From an uncultured Akkermansia sp. (lineage in GTDB: Bacteria > Verrucomicrobiota > Verrucomicrobiia > Verrucomicrobiales > Akkermansiaceae), in contig CANRNS010000010.1 in NCBI GenBank assembly GCA_947632055.1, positions 1-35,959 of the forward strand: a stretch of DNA of 35,959 nucleotides, read 5' to 3'. Position 1 is the first letter of the stretch; each line of letters starts with the position of its first letter. The translations under genes and the position numbers were made by a program. Positions 1 through 8,246 of the stretch are shown here, one piece after another. The notes beneath the pieces are model-generated. The model was not told the origin of the DNA and ran no database searches. It was given only the letters and a program-made list of their open reading frames with translations.

Positions 1-29
1 TAAAATGCTATGCTGTTGGGTGACCGTTT

Positions 30-74
30 ATTTTGAGGCATCGGGCTTCGGTGACTTTTATTTTTGAGGCATTA
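30..74 (+). repeat. R repeat copy A (shortened): two TTTTGAGGCA motifs flanking GCTTCGGTGACTTT
   Basis: 'ttattttgaggcatcgggcttcggtgacttttatttttgaggcatta' matches copies B and C with about 35 nt missing in the middle. Confidence 0.7.
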
Positions 75-105
75 CGAGTTATCAATTCGTAGCATCGATC
101 GGCAG

Positions 106-1239
106 TCAGTCCAGGAAAGGATTTTTGATATGAGAAATCCTGGCTTTCAGTTCAGATAATTTCTTTTCCAGTTTTTTTCTTCGATTTCCTATGCTCAGCA
201 GTCTGAACAGCCGTAATATACGATATTTGCGCAAGAGAGAAGGCAATTTTCGCTGTTCGAGGAGAAGATGATTGAAATGATGCTGCAAAGATCGGTATAT
301 GATTTGCTCATAGAAGGGGCTAAGCCGTGCGTATTTCCACCACTCATCCGCCCAGTGTGTCGATGTATCCAGCCATGGTTTACGAACTCCGTTATAGTGA
401 ATGAGAGCTGGTTCACAGCACGCCTTTTGGTATTCTCTGTGGTCTTCTTCCGGTATAATGGGTCCGGATAATTCCATCAAAGGGAATCCATCAATTGTAA
501 TATGCCATTTATATGGCAGAAAGCGGACATGGCTCGCGCACACGTGAACAAGGATGTCGTTATCCGCTCCCCAACTATGACCAAGCAGTTGTCTCATTCG
601 TACATTCTCCGCGATAAGCTTTTGTTGCACATTATCACTGCACATTTGAGGGATATTGAAGAGGAGCGCACCGGCACAAAAGCCTGGTTCGTTATTCTTC
701 CAGCCCAAAATTTCCTTTGCGCGAACATCCTTTTCAATGACTTTTTTCCATAGACTCGATTCAGGAAAATCAGCTCGCATCAGGATCTCTCCTGCCCAAC
801 TTCTAATGGCTCCGAGCCAATACCCCTCCCCTAGTTCTTCATTCCATAAATGTGCTACATCCTCACGCAATATAATATCTGTATCTAAATACAAAACTTT
901 CTCATAATTTCGGAACATTGTTGGAATGAAAAATCTCAAATAAGTCGCAGCGGGGAAACGCCCTATCGAGAAATCCTTCCGATGCACATCAAGAAAACTT
1001 TCCATAGGAACAACGCGTACAGATACATTAGGATGCCCATGGGAACGTGCAATTATTCGATCTGTACTCTGAGGCGTTATGCCATCCGATAATATCACTA
1101 CATCATAATTGTTATCAGGGTTTGCATTTTCAATAATAGACTGAAGCGTAACCCCCAAGAAAGGGACGCCTTTTTCATCGCTCGCCAAAGCAACAACTGC
1201 CGACAATTTGGCGAAAGTTGGCTTTATTTCTTCATACAT
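106..1239 (-). CDS. Glycosyltransferase family 8 (LPS/general stress type)
   Basis: ORF of 377 aa; N-terminal VVALASDEKGVPFLGVTLQSIIENA, DxD motif in VLYLDTDIIL, FCAGALLFN and HYNG motifs typical of GT8. Confidence 0.85.
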   Translation of the reverse strand: MYEEIKPTFAKLSAVVALASDEKGVPFLGVTLQSIIENANPDNNYDVVILSDGITPQSTDRIIARSHGHPNVSVRVVPMESFLDVHRKDFSIGRFPAATYLRFFIPTMFRNYEKVLYLDTDIILREDVAHLWNEELGEGYWLGAIRSWAGEILMRADFPESSLWKKVIEKDVRAKEILGWKNNEPGFCAGALLFNIPQMCSDNVQQKLIAENVRMRQLLGHSWGADNDILVHVCASHVRFLPYKWHITIDGFPLMELSGPIIPEEDHREYQKACCEPALIHYNGVRKPWLDTSTHWADEWWKYARLSPFYEQIIYRSLQHHFNHLLLEQRKLPSLLRKYRILRLFRLLSIGNRRKKLEKKLSELKARISHIKNPFLD

Positions 1240-1422
1240 TGGTGTTTAGTGTGGTTAGTTATTTCGCACCGCAGACAACGAGCCGAATCATCGATGAACA
1301 CTTCTACATTCATCTCAGGATTTTCATCGCTCTGACTTTGTCATTGGTGTGCTTCATGAATGATGAATCAGAATGGCGCGTAGCAATACTCCCACCGTGA
1401 GAACCATTACCCTGCCCTTTCT

Positions 1423-1778
1423 GATTATCTCTTTTTAAAAGATATAATCATAAATTATATACCTAATATATTATATATCATGTAATAATGTAGATATTAT
1501 TGATGATAAATTTGAAGTTTAAAGATTCGTAATATTAACTCATTCATTTATATTAATAACTTCTATTCAAATTTATATGATTTTGAGATTGACAATCTCT
1601 TTTAAAAAGAGATGACCTGCTCTGATGAACGTCTTTATTAAGAGGGGGCTCCCCTTCTGTTCCCAAGACGGTCACAGTCGACATGACAAAGCAAAGGACG
1701 AAAGTCTGCCTCCGCTTATGGGTCTCTCCTTCGGGTTGATCTATAATTCAACTCCCACATCAGCCGATCCTGATGTAG
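1423..1778 (+). repeat. E repeat copy 1: AT-rich block bracketed by TCTTTTTAAAAGA-type palindromes, then a conserved hairpin-rich segment
   Basis: Palindromes at 1423-1449 and 1595-1613; hairpin arms GAACGTCTT 1627-1635 / AAGACGGTC 1665-1673; terminal hairpin ACATCAG/CTGATGT 1757-1776; about 100 nt near-identical to 6720-6817. Confidence 0.75.
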
Positions 1779-1922
1779 GTGAATTGCAAGAATAAATGCA
1801 ACAGATGACAGAAGGAGTTGAGGTCGGGCGCGGAGAGGGAAACGGAAAAAGCGAGCCCTACGATAAGCGGATTTGGTAGCACCTTACTCCATCCTTGTTG
1901 AGCTACCTTCCCTTTTATTCCG

Positions 1923-1965
1923 ACCGCTTTGTAAAATTATTTGCCGCAAAAAGGAGGTCGGATTA
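1923..1965. other. Inverted repeat (CCGACC...GGTCGG) upstream of the DUF4143 gene
   Basis: 'attccgacc...ggtcggatt' inverted repeat with about 25-nt loop; a second one, GGTAGC...GCTACC, lies just before it. Confidence 0.4.
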
Positions 1966-2033
1966 ATCACAAAACACAAAGTAATTTTATCTCAAAGTAT
2001 AAAGTAAATTGACCGCAAAATCGAAAGTTTTTC

Positions 2034-2061
2034 TTGCAATTGATTGAAATAGCTGTATATT
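2034..2061 (+). promoter_or_regulatory. Putative sigma70-type promoter for the DUF4143 gene
   Basis: TTGCAA (2034-2039), 16-nt spacer, TATATT (2056-2061), 24 nt before the ATG at 2086. Confidence 0.5.
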
Positions 2062-2085
2062 GAAGAAGTCATCAATGTATAAAAA

Positions 2086-3360
2086 ATGAAATATAGGCCA
2101 AGGGTATCAGATTCTCTTCTCCACGAACTTATGGAGAGCACAGGGGCTGTGCTCATTGAGGGAGCGAAATGGTGTGGAAAAACGACTTCGGCTGAACAAA
2201 TTGCGAAGAGTGCGGTGTATTTTAACGATCCGAACGAGCAGCGACGGATTGAGGCCATTCTGAGGATTGCCCCTCGCAAACTTTTAACAGGTTCCCCGCC
2301 AGTGTTGTTGGACGAGTGGCAACTTACACCCGTGATGTGGGATGCGGTGCGGTTCGAAGTGGATCAACGGGACACTTCCGGTCAATTTATTCTGACAGGG
2401 TCGGCGGTTCCGGCGGATATGTCACAGGTACATCACTCAGGTACCGGACGTATTGCGAGGATGCTTATGCGGTCCATGTCGTTGTACGAATCCGGTGAAT
2501 CATCAGGAGAGATATCGCTTGCGTCGCTTTTTGCCGGGGAACACGAAATATGGGCAGAATGTGGCATGGAACTGGAGATGTTGGCTTTTCTCATTGCTCG
2601 CGGTGGCTGGCCAGGCGCCATAGGTCAATCCGAACGCGCTGCACTGCGGCACGCGCAAAATTATTACGATGCTGTGGTGCACACGGATATCTCGCGAGCG
2701 GACGGAACAAAGCGTAATGTGCAACGTGCAGCCGCTCTCATGCGAGCATACGCCAGGGTGGTGGGATCGCAAGCCAAGTTGTCCACGATAGCTCAGGATA
2801 TTAGTGTCAATGAGGCGAAGCCTCTTTCTCTTGTTTCTCTATCAGAATATCTGGAGGCTTTACGGATGATTTTTGTCATTGAAGAAGCGGAAAATTGGTC
2901 GCCGAGTCTGCGCTCCAAAGCACTTTTGAGAGCGGCAAAAACGCGCTATTTCACCGATCCCTCCATCGCGGTGGCAGCTTTCGGAGTGGGACCGCAGGAG
3001 TTAATTGATGACCTGCCGACCATGGGATTACTTTTTGAGAATATGGCAGTGCGCGATTTGCGGATTTATGCCGATGCCTTGGATGGCAAGGTCTATCATT
3101 ACCTGGACAGGAACGGGAGGGAAATTGATGCTATCATTCGCTTGCGCAATGGACGTTATGGACTGGTGGAAATCAAGCTGGGCGGTGACTTGCAAAGTGT
3201 GGACGAGGGCGCAGCTAATCTCATCAAATTCGCCTCGCTCGTCAATACCGACCGCTCGCCGGCACCGTCGTTTATGATGGTGCTTTCCGGGCTGGGTCAG
3301 TTTGCCTATCGCCGAGAGGACGGTGTGTGCGTTGTTCCGCTCGGCACTCTCAAGCCGTAA
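2086..3360 (+). CDS. ATP-binding protein, AAA_14/DUF4143 family
   Basis: 424 aa; P-loop GAKWCGKTT, LLDEWQLTPVMWDAVR, ILTGSAVP, C-terminal YRNGREIDAIIRLRNGRYGLVEIKLG nuclease-like fold. Confidence 0.9.
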   Translation: MKYRPRVSDSLLHELMESTGAVLIEGAKWCGKTTSAEQIAKSAVYFNDPNEQRRIEAILRIAPRKLLTGSPPVLLDEWQLTPVMWDAVRFEVDQRDTSGQFILTGSAVPADMSQVHHSGTGRIARMLMRSMSLYESGESSGEISLASLFAGEHEIWAECGMELEMLAFLIARGGWPGAIGQSERAALRHAQNYYDAVVHTDISRADGTKRNVQRAAALMRAYARVVGSQAKLSTIAQDISVNEAKPLSLVSLSEYLEALRMIFVIEEAENWSPSLRSKALLRAAKTRYFTDPSIAVAAFGVGPQELIDDLPTMGLLFENMAVRDLRIYADALDGKVYHYLDRNGREIDAIIRLRNGRYGLVEIKLGGDLQSVDEGAANLIKFASLVNTDRSPAPSFMMVLSGLGQFAYRREDGVCVVPLGTLKP

Positions 3361-3491
3361 CAGTCCTTTCTGCCGTATGGCATGGGTAAAAGGAGGGCAT
3401 AAAGGACGTTTTGTAAGAGAGCGGGCGAATTCAAGCAGGATTTCGTATGTCTTAATAGATTGAATATGAGATTTCAATAAAAATACTCTTT

Positions 3492-3541
3492 CGAATTTGC
3501 GTTGAATTTGACATCAAATTAACGTAAAATTCGATTTTTTT
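3492..3541 (+). terminator. Long imperfect hairpin followed by a T7 tract
   Basis: CGAATTT-g-CGTT-g-AATTTG-acat-CAAATT-AACG-ta-AAATTCG then aTTTTTTT. Confidence 0.7.
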
Positions 3542-3814
3542 AACAGGGCCTTCAATTAAGCCGGATGAGCAAGATGAAATTTTTCAATGCCGCGCCGACG
3601 GTTTCCGAAACTTCCAAAACTTCCGCCTCAGAATCTCTCTCAACTGCTCCGTTTGTTGAGCAAATTCTCTCCTTCCACAAAATTGATGTTGATACAGTTT
3701 CCCTACAGAGGAATCCGCCGGCATCATTTCCGTGTACACTCGATCCAGTATTCCTGTCTCTGTTTGATACTGCTCTTGACAAAACTTCTCCTCCAAGGAA
3801 AAAGTAACTCTATT

Positions 3815-3943
3815 CTTGCTTGTTTGCTCATTTTGAGCAGCATATGTTTGATATTATCCCTTCATTTTTGAGGCATCAAGCTTTCGGAGAATTCTCTTCC
3901 CCCAATTTTGACTCCCCTTCGGTGACTTTGTTTTTGAGGCAAT
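3815..3943 (+). repeat. R repeat copy B
   Basis: 129 bp, high identity to 6251-6379; contains GCTCATTTTGAGC hairpin, GAGAATTCTC palindrome and two TTTTTGAGGCA motifs (3865-3875, 3931-3941). Confidence 0.85.
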
Positions 3944-3993
3944 GCGGGATCTTCCCACTGTTGATTACTTTCCCTCAAATGCGATGGTCTTGA

Positions 3994-4668
3994 TCATGGA
4001 GATACTGGAGAAGACTCCAACTCGTTGAGCCAAGCGTCGAAAAGTGGGCAAGCCTTGCGTATGGTGGGTATGCCTATCTCTTTGGCAATGGCAATTCCAT
4101 CTATTGTTTTTTTGTAAGAGGGACACCACTTTAGAATGCGTTTGGAAGGAGCCGTGTCTCGTCCGGAATTGATGGACTCCGTGCCTCCGCTGTTTGAGAC
4201 GAGGTCGTCCACTTCGCTCTGCTTCACACCCAGGTGAATAGCCAGCACATCAGGGCGGCTAAAAAGGAGAGCCTCAAATTCATGCATGGAGATGTACGGG
4301 ACAAAACGGCAGCCTCGTGCAACATCATCTTCGCAGATTTTCTTGCGGACAGCCTTGTTTAATATGTCGGCAATTTGTTGGGGAACGGAGCATTTTCGAG
4401 CCTTTTCTAAATCAGGCCATTCCTTAATGCCATAGTAATCTACCATCGTGCTGACAATGGGGGCGCTTTTTTCCTTTAAATGATTCAAGATATCCCGTCG
4501 AGCACGTGAAAATTTGACGTCTCCTCCATTTGATCCGGGCTTACTGATTAAAGACCTCGTCAAAATGATTCCTCTTTCCCCCATGTACGGAGCCAGAACA
4601 TCCCGGCAGAAAAGCAACTCTGTTTGCCCTTCTACGATGAGGTGTACACGTTTTATGGGACTGCTCAT
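3994..4668 (-). CDS. DUF4276 family protein (candidate defence partner of the upstream ATPase)
   Basis: Start trimmed to MSSPIKRVHLIVEGQTE; MVDYYGIKEWPDLEKA, YISMHEFEALLF and PSKRILKWCPSYKK motifs of DUF4276; ATGA overlap with the ATPase stop codon. Confidence 0.85.
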   Translation of the reverse strand: MSSPIKRVHLIVEGQTELLFCRDVLAPYMGERGIILTRSLISKPGSNGGDVKFSRARRDILNHLKEKSAPIVSTMVDYYGIKEWPDLEKARKCSVPQQIADILNKAVRKKICEDDVARGCRFVPYISMHEFEALLFSRPDVLAIHLGVKQSEVDDLVSNSGGTESINSGRDTAPSKRILKWCPSYKKTIDGIAIAKEIGIPTIRKACPLFDAWLNELESSPVSP

Positions 4669-5774
4669 GGGGTTGTATTCCCTAGGTCTATCACATTTCT
4701 TGCCCACAGATCACCGAGAGAGAAGTCGTCCAGCCACTGCCGATAATCCTCCTCATTCAAACGCTCGAATTCAGTCACTCCCTCATGCCAGCGAGCCACA
4801 ACAACGTCTTCCAAGCTAAAATGGTTTAACAAGAGGGGAGACTGTGTGGCCACAATAACTTGGGTTTGACTCGAAGAGGATTTCAGCAACTCAGCCAGCA
4901 GGTTGATTCCCTCTGGATGCAGACCCAGTTCCGGTTCGTCGACTATCAAGGCGGACGGCGGTTCGGGCTGGAGCAAAGCTGTAGCTAAGCAGATGAAGCG
5001 TATCGTACCATCCGAGAGAGTGTAGGGTGGCATTGGATAATCCGACCCGCGTTGCCTCCAATCCAAACGAACAACGCACTGCTCCCCATTACGGACTGTT
5101 TGGGGAGAGAGGATGAAATCCTCGAAGGCCGGCATAAGGGCTTGCACGTATCTTACAACTGATTCATACTGCTCTCGGTTTGAAGTCCGCATATGCAGGA
5201 GGAGAGGAGCAATGTTGGAGGCATTCTCGCGCAGAAGTTCCTTATCTTCTACGATGGCATAGCGCCGCATGCCGGCAGTAATGCTCGTATCGTGAAAATG
5301 GTAGATGCGCCACGAGTTGATGGTCTCATACACAGGTTTGCTATACTTCGAATCTTTGCTTCTTAAGCGAACCTCTTGAACAAGGGCAGAGGAACCATCG
5401 CCTGTCGGCGGTAAACTCCACCAGTCATGCTGCGCACGCTGATAGTAACGAGCCTCATCGGTCAAAACCAATTTTTGATTGGCCGTGGGGATCAGCTGAA
5501 AACGATAGCCACGAATGCCAAAATGCATTTGCGCGAAAATGCAGTCTGTCACTTGAGGACCGTTGTAAAGTAAATCATCAGATGTTCCGTGCCGGTTCAC
5601 AAATGACTCAAGCGTACCGGACATCACGGAGCGCAAAAGAGAGAAAAATGAAAGGAAATTACTCTTCCCTGCACCGTTCGCACCGACAAACACATTGACA
5701 TCTCTGAGTTCGAAATTCTCAAGAGACCGTATGGAGCGATACCCCCGCAACGTGATCCTGTCAAGTTTACCCAT
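4665..5774 (-). CDS. AAA/SMC-like (OLD-type) ATPase
   Basis: 369 aa; FVGANGAGKSNFLSFF Walker A, LSDGTIRFICLATAL signature, ALIVDEPELGLHPEG Walker B, VIVATQSPLLLNHF. Confidence 0.92.
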   Translation of the reverse strand: MGKLDRITLRGYRSIRSLENFELRDVNVFVGANGAGKSNFLSFFSLLRSVMSGTLESFVNRHGTSDDLLYNGPQVTDCIFAQMHFGIRGYRFQLIPTANQKLVLTDEARYYQRAQHDWWSLPPTGDGSSALVQEVRLRSKDSKYSKPVYETINSWRIYHFHDTSITAGMRRYAIVEDKELLRENASNIAPLLLHMRTSNREQYESVVRYVQALMPAFEDFILSPQTVRNGEQCVVRLDWRQRGSDYPMPPYTLSDGTIRFICLATALLQPEPPSALIVDEPELGLHPEGINLLAELLKSSSSQTQVIVATQSPLLLNHFSLEDVVVARWHEGVTEFERLNEEDYRQWLDDFSLGDLWARNVIDLGNTTP

Positions 5775-5788
5775 GAACTTCCACGTTT

Positions 5789-5816
5789 ATTCTACAAATC
5801 TTCCGCCCTTTTGCAA
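5789..5816 (-). promoter_or_regulatory. Putative promoter of the ATPase-DUF4276 operon
   Basis: On the minus strand: TTGCAA (5816-5811), 16 nt, TAGAAT (5794-5789); ATG at 5774. Confidence 0.5.
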
Positions 5817-6013
5817 GCACATTGTTTGTATCCATATCCGGTCCAAGAAAAAAGCGACTCATCTACGATGTCTCACACGGTTACGGGCCTGGGAACTCCT
5901 TCCTGCCCTCTTAACCATGCGAGTCGATTACGGAGCCGTCCGATGGCGGGGCACATGGCGCTCTGGCATCGTAGCGGAACTTCCTTAATCGATTGACGAG
6001 CCGCCATGTACCG

Positions 6014-6042
6014 GGGATAGAGGTTCTAGATGCCTCTATCCC
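6014..6042. terminator. Perfect 10-bp inverted repeat hairpin
   Basis: GGGATAGAGG ttctagatg CCTCTATCCC; strong stem, no T tract on the + strand. Confidence 0.5.
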
Positions 6043-6250
6043 TCCTTCCGCAACTGCGTTTATTCTACCGTAGTCCCCCTCATTTTAACACCCTTAATTA
6101 CCTGTACGATTTGGGGAGTTCGCGCGCCTGCAAGACAAAGAAAAAAGCAAATCGGTTCAACTTCGGCGACTGAAAAAGCTTCGCATACACCCTCAGTAAA
6201 CGCATTGAACAATGTTGGACAATTCGTTCGCGTGCCTTGATTCATAGCGT

Positions 6251-6379
6251 CTTGCCTGTTTGCTCATTTTGAGTGACATATATTTGATATTAACCTCTCA
6301 TTTTTGAGGCACCAAGCTTTCGGAGAATTCTCTTCCCCAAATTTTGACTCCCCTTCGGTGACTTTATTTTTGAGGAATG
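6251..6379 (+). repeat. R repeat copy C
   Basis: Direct-oriented near-copy of 3815-3943, with TTTTTGAGGCA at 6301-6311 and TTTTTGAGGA at 6367-6376. Confidence 0.85.
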
Positions 6380-6484
6380 CGACCCCTTAAAACTGCCAGG
6401 ATGATTAAAACTGGTTCCATCCTTCTCCGTCTCACTGACAACTCACCCCGCTAGGCAAAAAAAGAACTTGCCACCGGGTACTAC

Positions 6485-6817
6485 TTCTTTTAAAAGAAAT
6501 AATCGAAACATATATATTTAATATATTATAAATCATATAATAGTGTAGATATATCCTGTTGTAAATTTAAAATTCGATAAACCTAAATATTAACTTATAA
6601 ATTTTCATTAGTAACTCTTATTTAGAGATTTTATAATTTTATAATCGATTATTTCTTTTAAAAGACATGACCTTCGCCGATGATCGTCTTTATTCCGTCT
6701 CAAAGACGATCACAAACAACCTGACAAAGCAAAGGGAGAAAATCTGCCTCCGCTTATGGGACGCTCCTTCGGATTGATCTATAATTCAACTCCCACATCA
6801 GCCAATCCTGATGTGGG
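6485..6817 (+). repeat. E repeat copy 2
   Basis: Palindrome TTCTTTTAAAAGAA 6485-6498; AT-rich block; second TTTCTTTTAAAAGA near 6651-6665; hairpin GATCGTCTTT/AAAGACGATC 6682-6711; terminal hairpin CCCACATCAG/CTGATGTGGG 6792-6817. Confidence 0.75.
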
Positions 6818-7006
6818 ACACAAAGGCCAACCATCGATTGTAGCTGAGGGCTGTTGCTTTAATGCAGCACAACCAACCCCCCCCTCACCGGACTTCATAT
6901 CATTCAAAGGATCAATATAGGCAACACGTAACTCATACGCGCGGTTCACATCGCGACTATGCCGGTATAGTTGTTCACGATGGCCAGGGATACGATCAGA
7001 AATGAG
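6779..7006 (-). pseudogene. Possible gene remnant (75 open codons, no start codon)
   Basis: Minus-strand frame reads LISDRIPGHREQLYRHSRDVNRAYELRVAYIDPLNDMKSGEGG...; preceded by a stop and running through an 8-G tract into the E2 repeat; family not recognised. Confidence 0.35.
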
Positions 7007-7058
7007 CTAACGTTTCTTCCTCTTTTTCATTCATAAAAAATGGGTACAGAAATATGGT

Positions 7059-7087
7059 TTGACATGCGAAGCAAATGACGTTAGAAT
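7059..7087 (+). promoter_or_regulatory. sigma70-type promoter of the outer-membrane protein gene
   Basis: TTGACA (7059-7064), 17-nt spacer, TAGAAT (7082-7087). Confidence 0.7.
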
Positions 7088-7171
7088 GCACGCTGTACCG
7101 TTTGCAGTTCTTTCAAAGCCCGGCGCGGGCGGGAGACAGGGGACGGTCTTCAACAACCAACACTACGAATC

Positions 7172-8131
7172 ATGAAAGTCCGATACGCATTACTCGCAAT
7201 GGCGACAATACTGGCGCCGGCAATGGCTGCTGAGTCAATTTCTGCGGAAACATTCGCCAATCTCCCTCTTCTCTCCGCAAAGCGCTTGACAGGATCCCTC
7301 ACAGCGGGCTACGACAGCAACTACGTTGGGCGTGGCTTAGTGATCTCCCACTCCGTGGCAGAGGGCGACAGCTCGGAGTTCGCAGCTCTGAAGCTCAATT
7401 ACGATCTTGGTCACAAGCAGCAGAAGTGGAGCATCGACAATGCAATTGCTTACCGAGTGGTCAGTTCCGGTCACACGATGTATGGTCCACAACCGTATGC
7501 TCAACTCAGCGCGCTGGGCGTACGTCCGCGCAATGTGGAAAACGAATTCGCGGTGCTGACTGCCGTGAAGTACAGCGGCGAGAAGGGGCATGTGTCTTTC
7601 GGGCACGAATTTGTGCACGGCGGTCTGCTGGGCGCCTTTGCGAAGCACTTCCGCCAGCAGAGCGCTTCCTGCGTGAACGAAGTCTACTTGGAAACAGTTT
7701 GGACGCCGGCGGCATGGGCCGAACTGGGACACACGGCGCGTCTGAGCTTTCAGGGTGTGCAAGGCTGGTGGTTTGAGCCCTATGTAACCTTCAAGGCTCC
7801 CATCATTGGACAAGGAGAGGACGTGAAGATGGCCGGCTTGCTCACCTTTGCCATGAGTGCAACGGCAAACTACTTCGATGAGGGACACCACGCCAACGCA
7901 AACGGTGCGCAAGCTTTCTGGATTAAGCTTGCCACACCGTACTTTGCCACCAAGCAATTCATCATCACCCCAGCGGTAAGCTTCAACTGGTTGGGATCTG
8001 GCGCCCAGAAGGCGGCTAAGACATCCTCCCTGCGTCAGGCGATGGCCCTGTTCAGGCAGGATGGCTCCACGCTGGTGCCGTACCGCAACTTCGCCGTGGT
8101 AGGCAGTGTAGCCTGCACCTACAAATTTTGA
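7172..8131 (+). CDS. Outer-membrane beta-barrel protein (putative)
   Basis: 319 aa; signal peptide MKVRYALLAMATILAPAMAAES, alternating amphipathic strands, C-terminal aromatic residue (TYKF). Confidence 0.65.
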   Translation: MKVRYALLAMATILAPAMAAESISAETFANLPLLSAKRLTGSLTAGYDSNYVGRGLVISHSVAEGDSSEFAALKLNYDLGHKQQKWSIDNAIAYRVVSSGHTMYGPQPYAQLSALGVRPRNVENEFAVLTAVKYSGEKGHVSFGHEFVHGGLLGAFAKHFRQQSASCVNEVYLETVWTPAAWAELGHTARLSFQGVQGWWFEPYVTFKAPIIGQGEDVKMAGLLTFAMSATANYFDEGHHANANGAQAFWIKLATPYFATKQFIITPAVSFNWLGSGAQKAAKTSSLRQAMALFRQDGSTLVPYRNFAVVGSVACTYKF

Positions 8132-8161
8132 TCGCGGGACAGAGATCATACTTTAACAATC

Positions 8162-8201
8162 AGGGTGGGCCTGCTTACAAGCAGGTTCACCCTCTTTCGT
8201 C
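8162..8201 (+). terminator. Terminator-like hairpin after the beta-barrel gene
   Basis: AGGGTG-gg-CCTGCTT-ac-AAGCAGG-tt-CACCCT (GG/TT can wobble-pair) followed by CTTTC. Confidence 0.6.
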
Positions 8202-8219
8202 CTATCAACACAACAACAC

Positions 8220-8235
8220 GGAGCCGAACGGCTCC
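8220..8235. other. Short perfect hairpin GGAGCCG-AA-CGGCTCC upstream of the Aas-like gene
   Basis: Read directly from sequence. Confidence 0.5.
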
Positions 8236-8246
8236 TGTACAGAAAT

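Noticed and set aside
1575-1760. Minus-strand frame through E1 reading IDQPEGETHKRRQTFVLCFV, with similar IDQSEGASHKRRQIFSLCFV in E2
   Set aside because: No start codon in frame, E2 has an early stop (FETE*), and differences are not biased to third positions; nucleotide-level conservation of a non-coding repeat explains it better.
3552-3871. Overlapping short ORFs (76, 80, 70, 94 aa) between the DUF4143 gene and R-B
   Set aside because: Mutually overlapping on both strands, no family resemblance, and partly inside the R repeat.
6060-6245. 61-aa minus-strand ORF between the ATPase and R-C
   Set aside because: No recognised family or convincing ribosome-binding site; kept out of the feature list as too weak.
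7337-8149. 270-aa minus-strand ORF antisense to the outer-membrane protein gene
   Set aside because: The plus-strand frame has a signal peptide, promoter and terminator; the antisense frame has unnatural composition (His/Arg/Cys-rich) and no recognisable motif.
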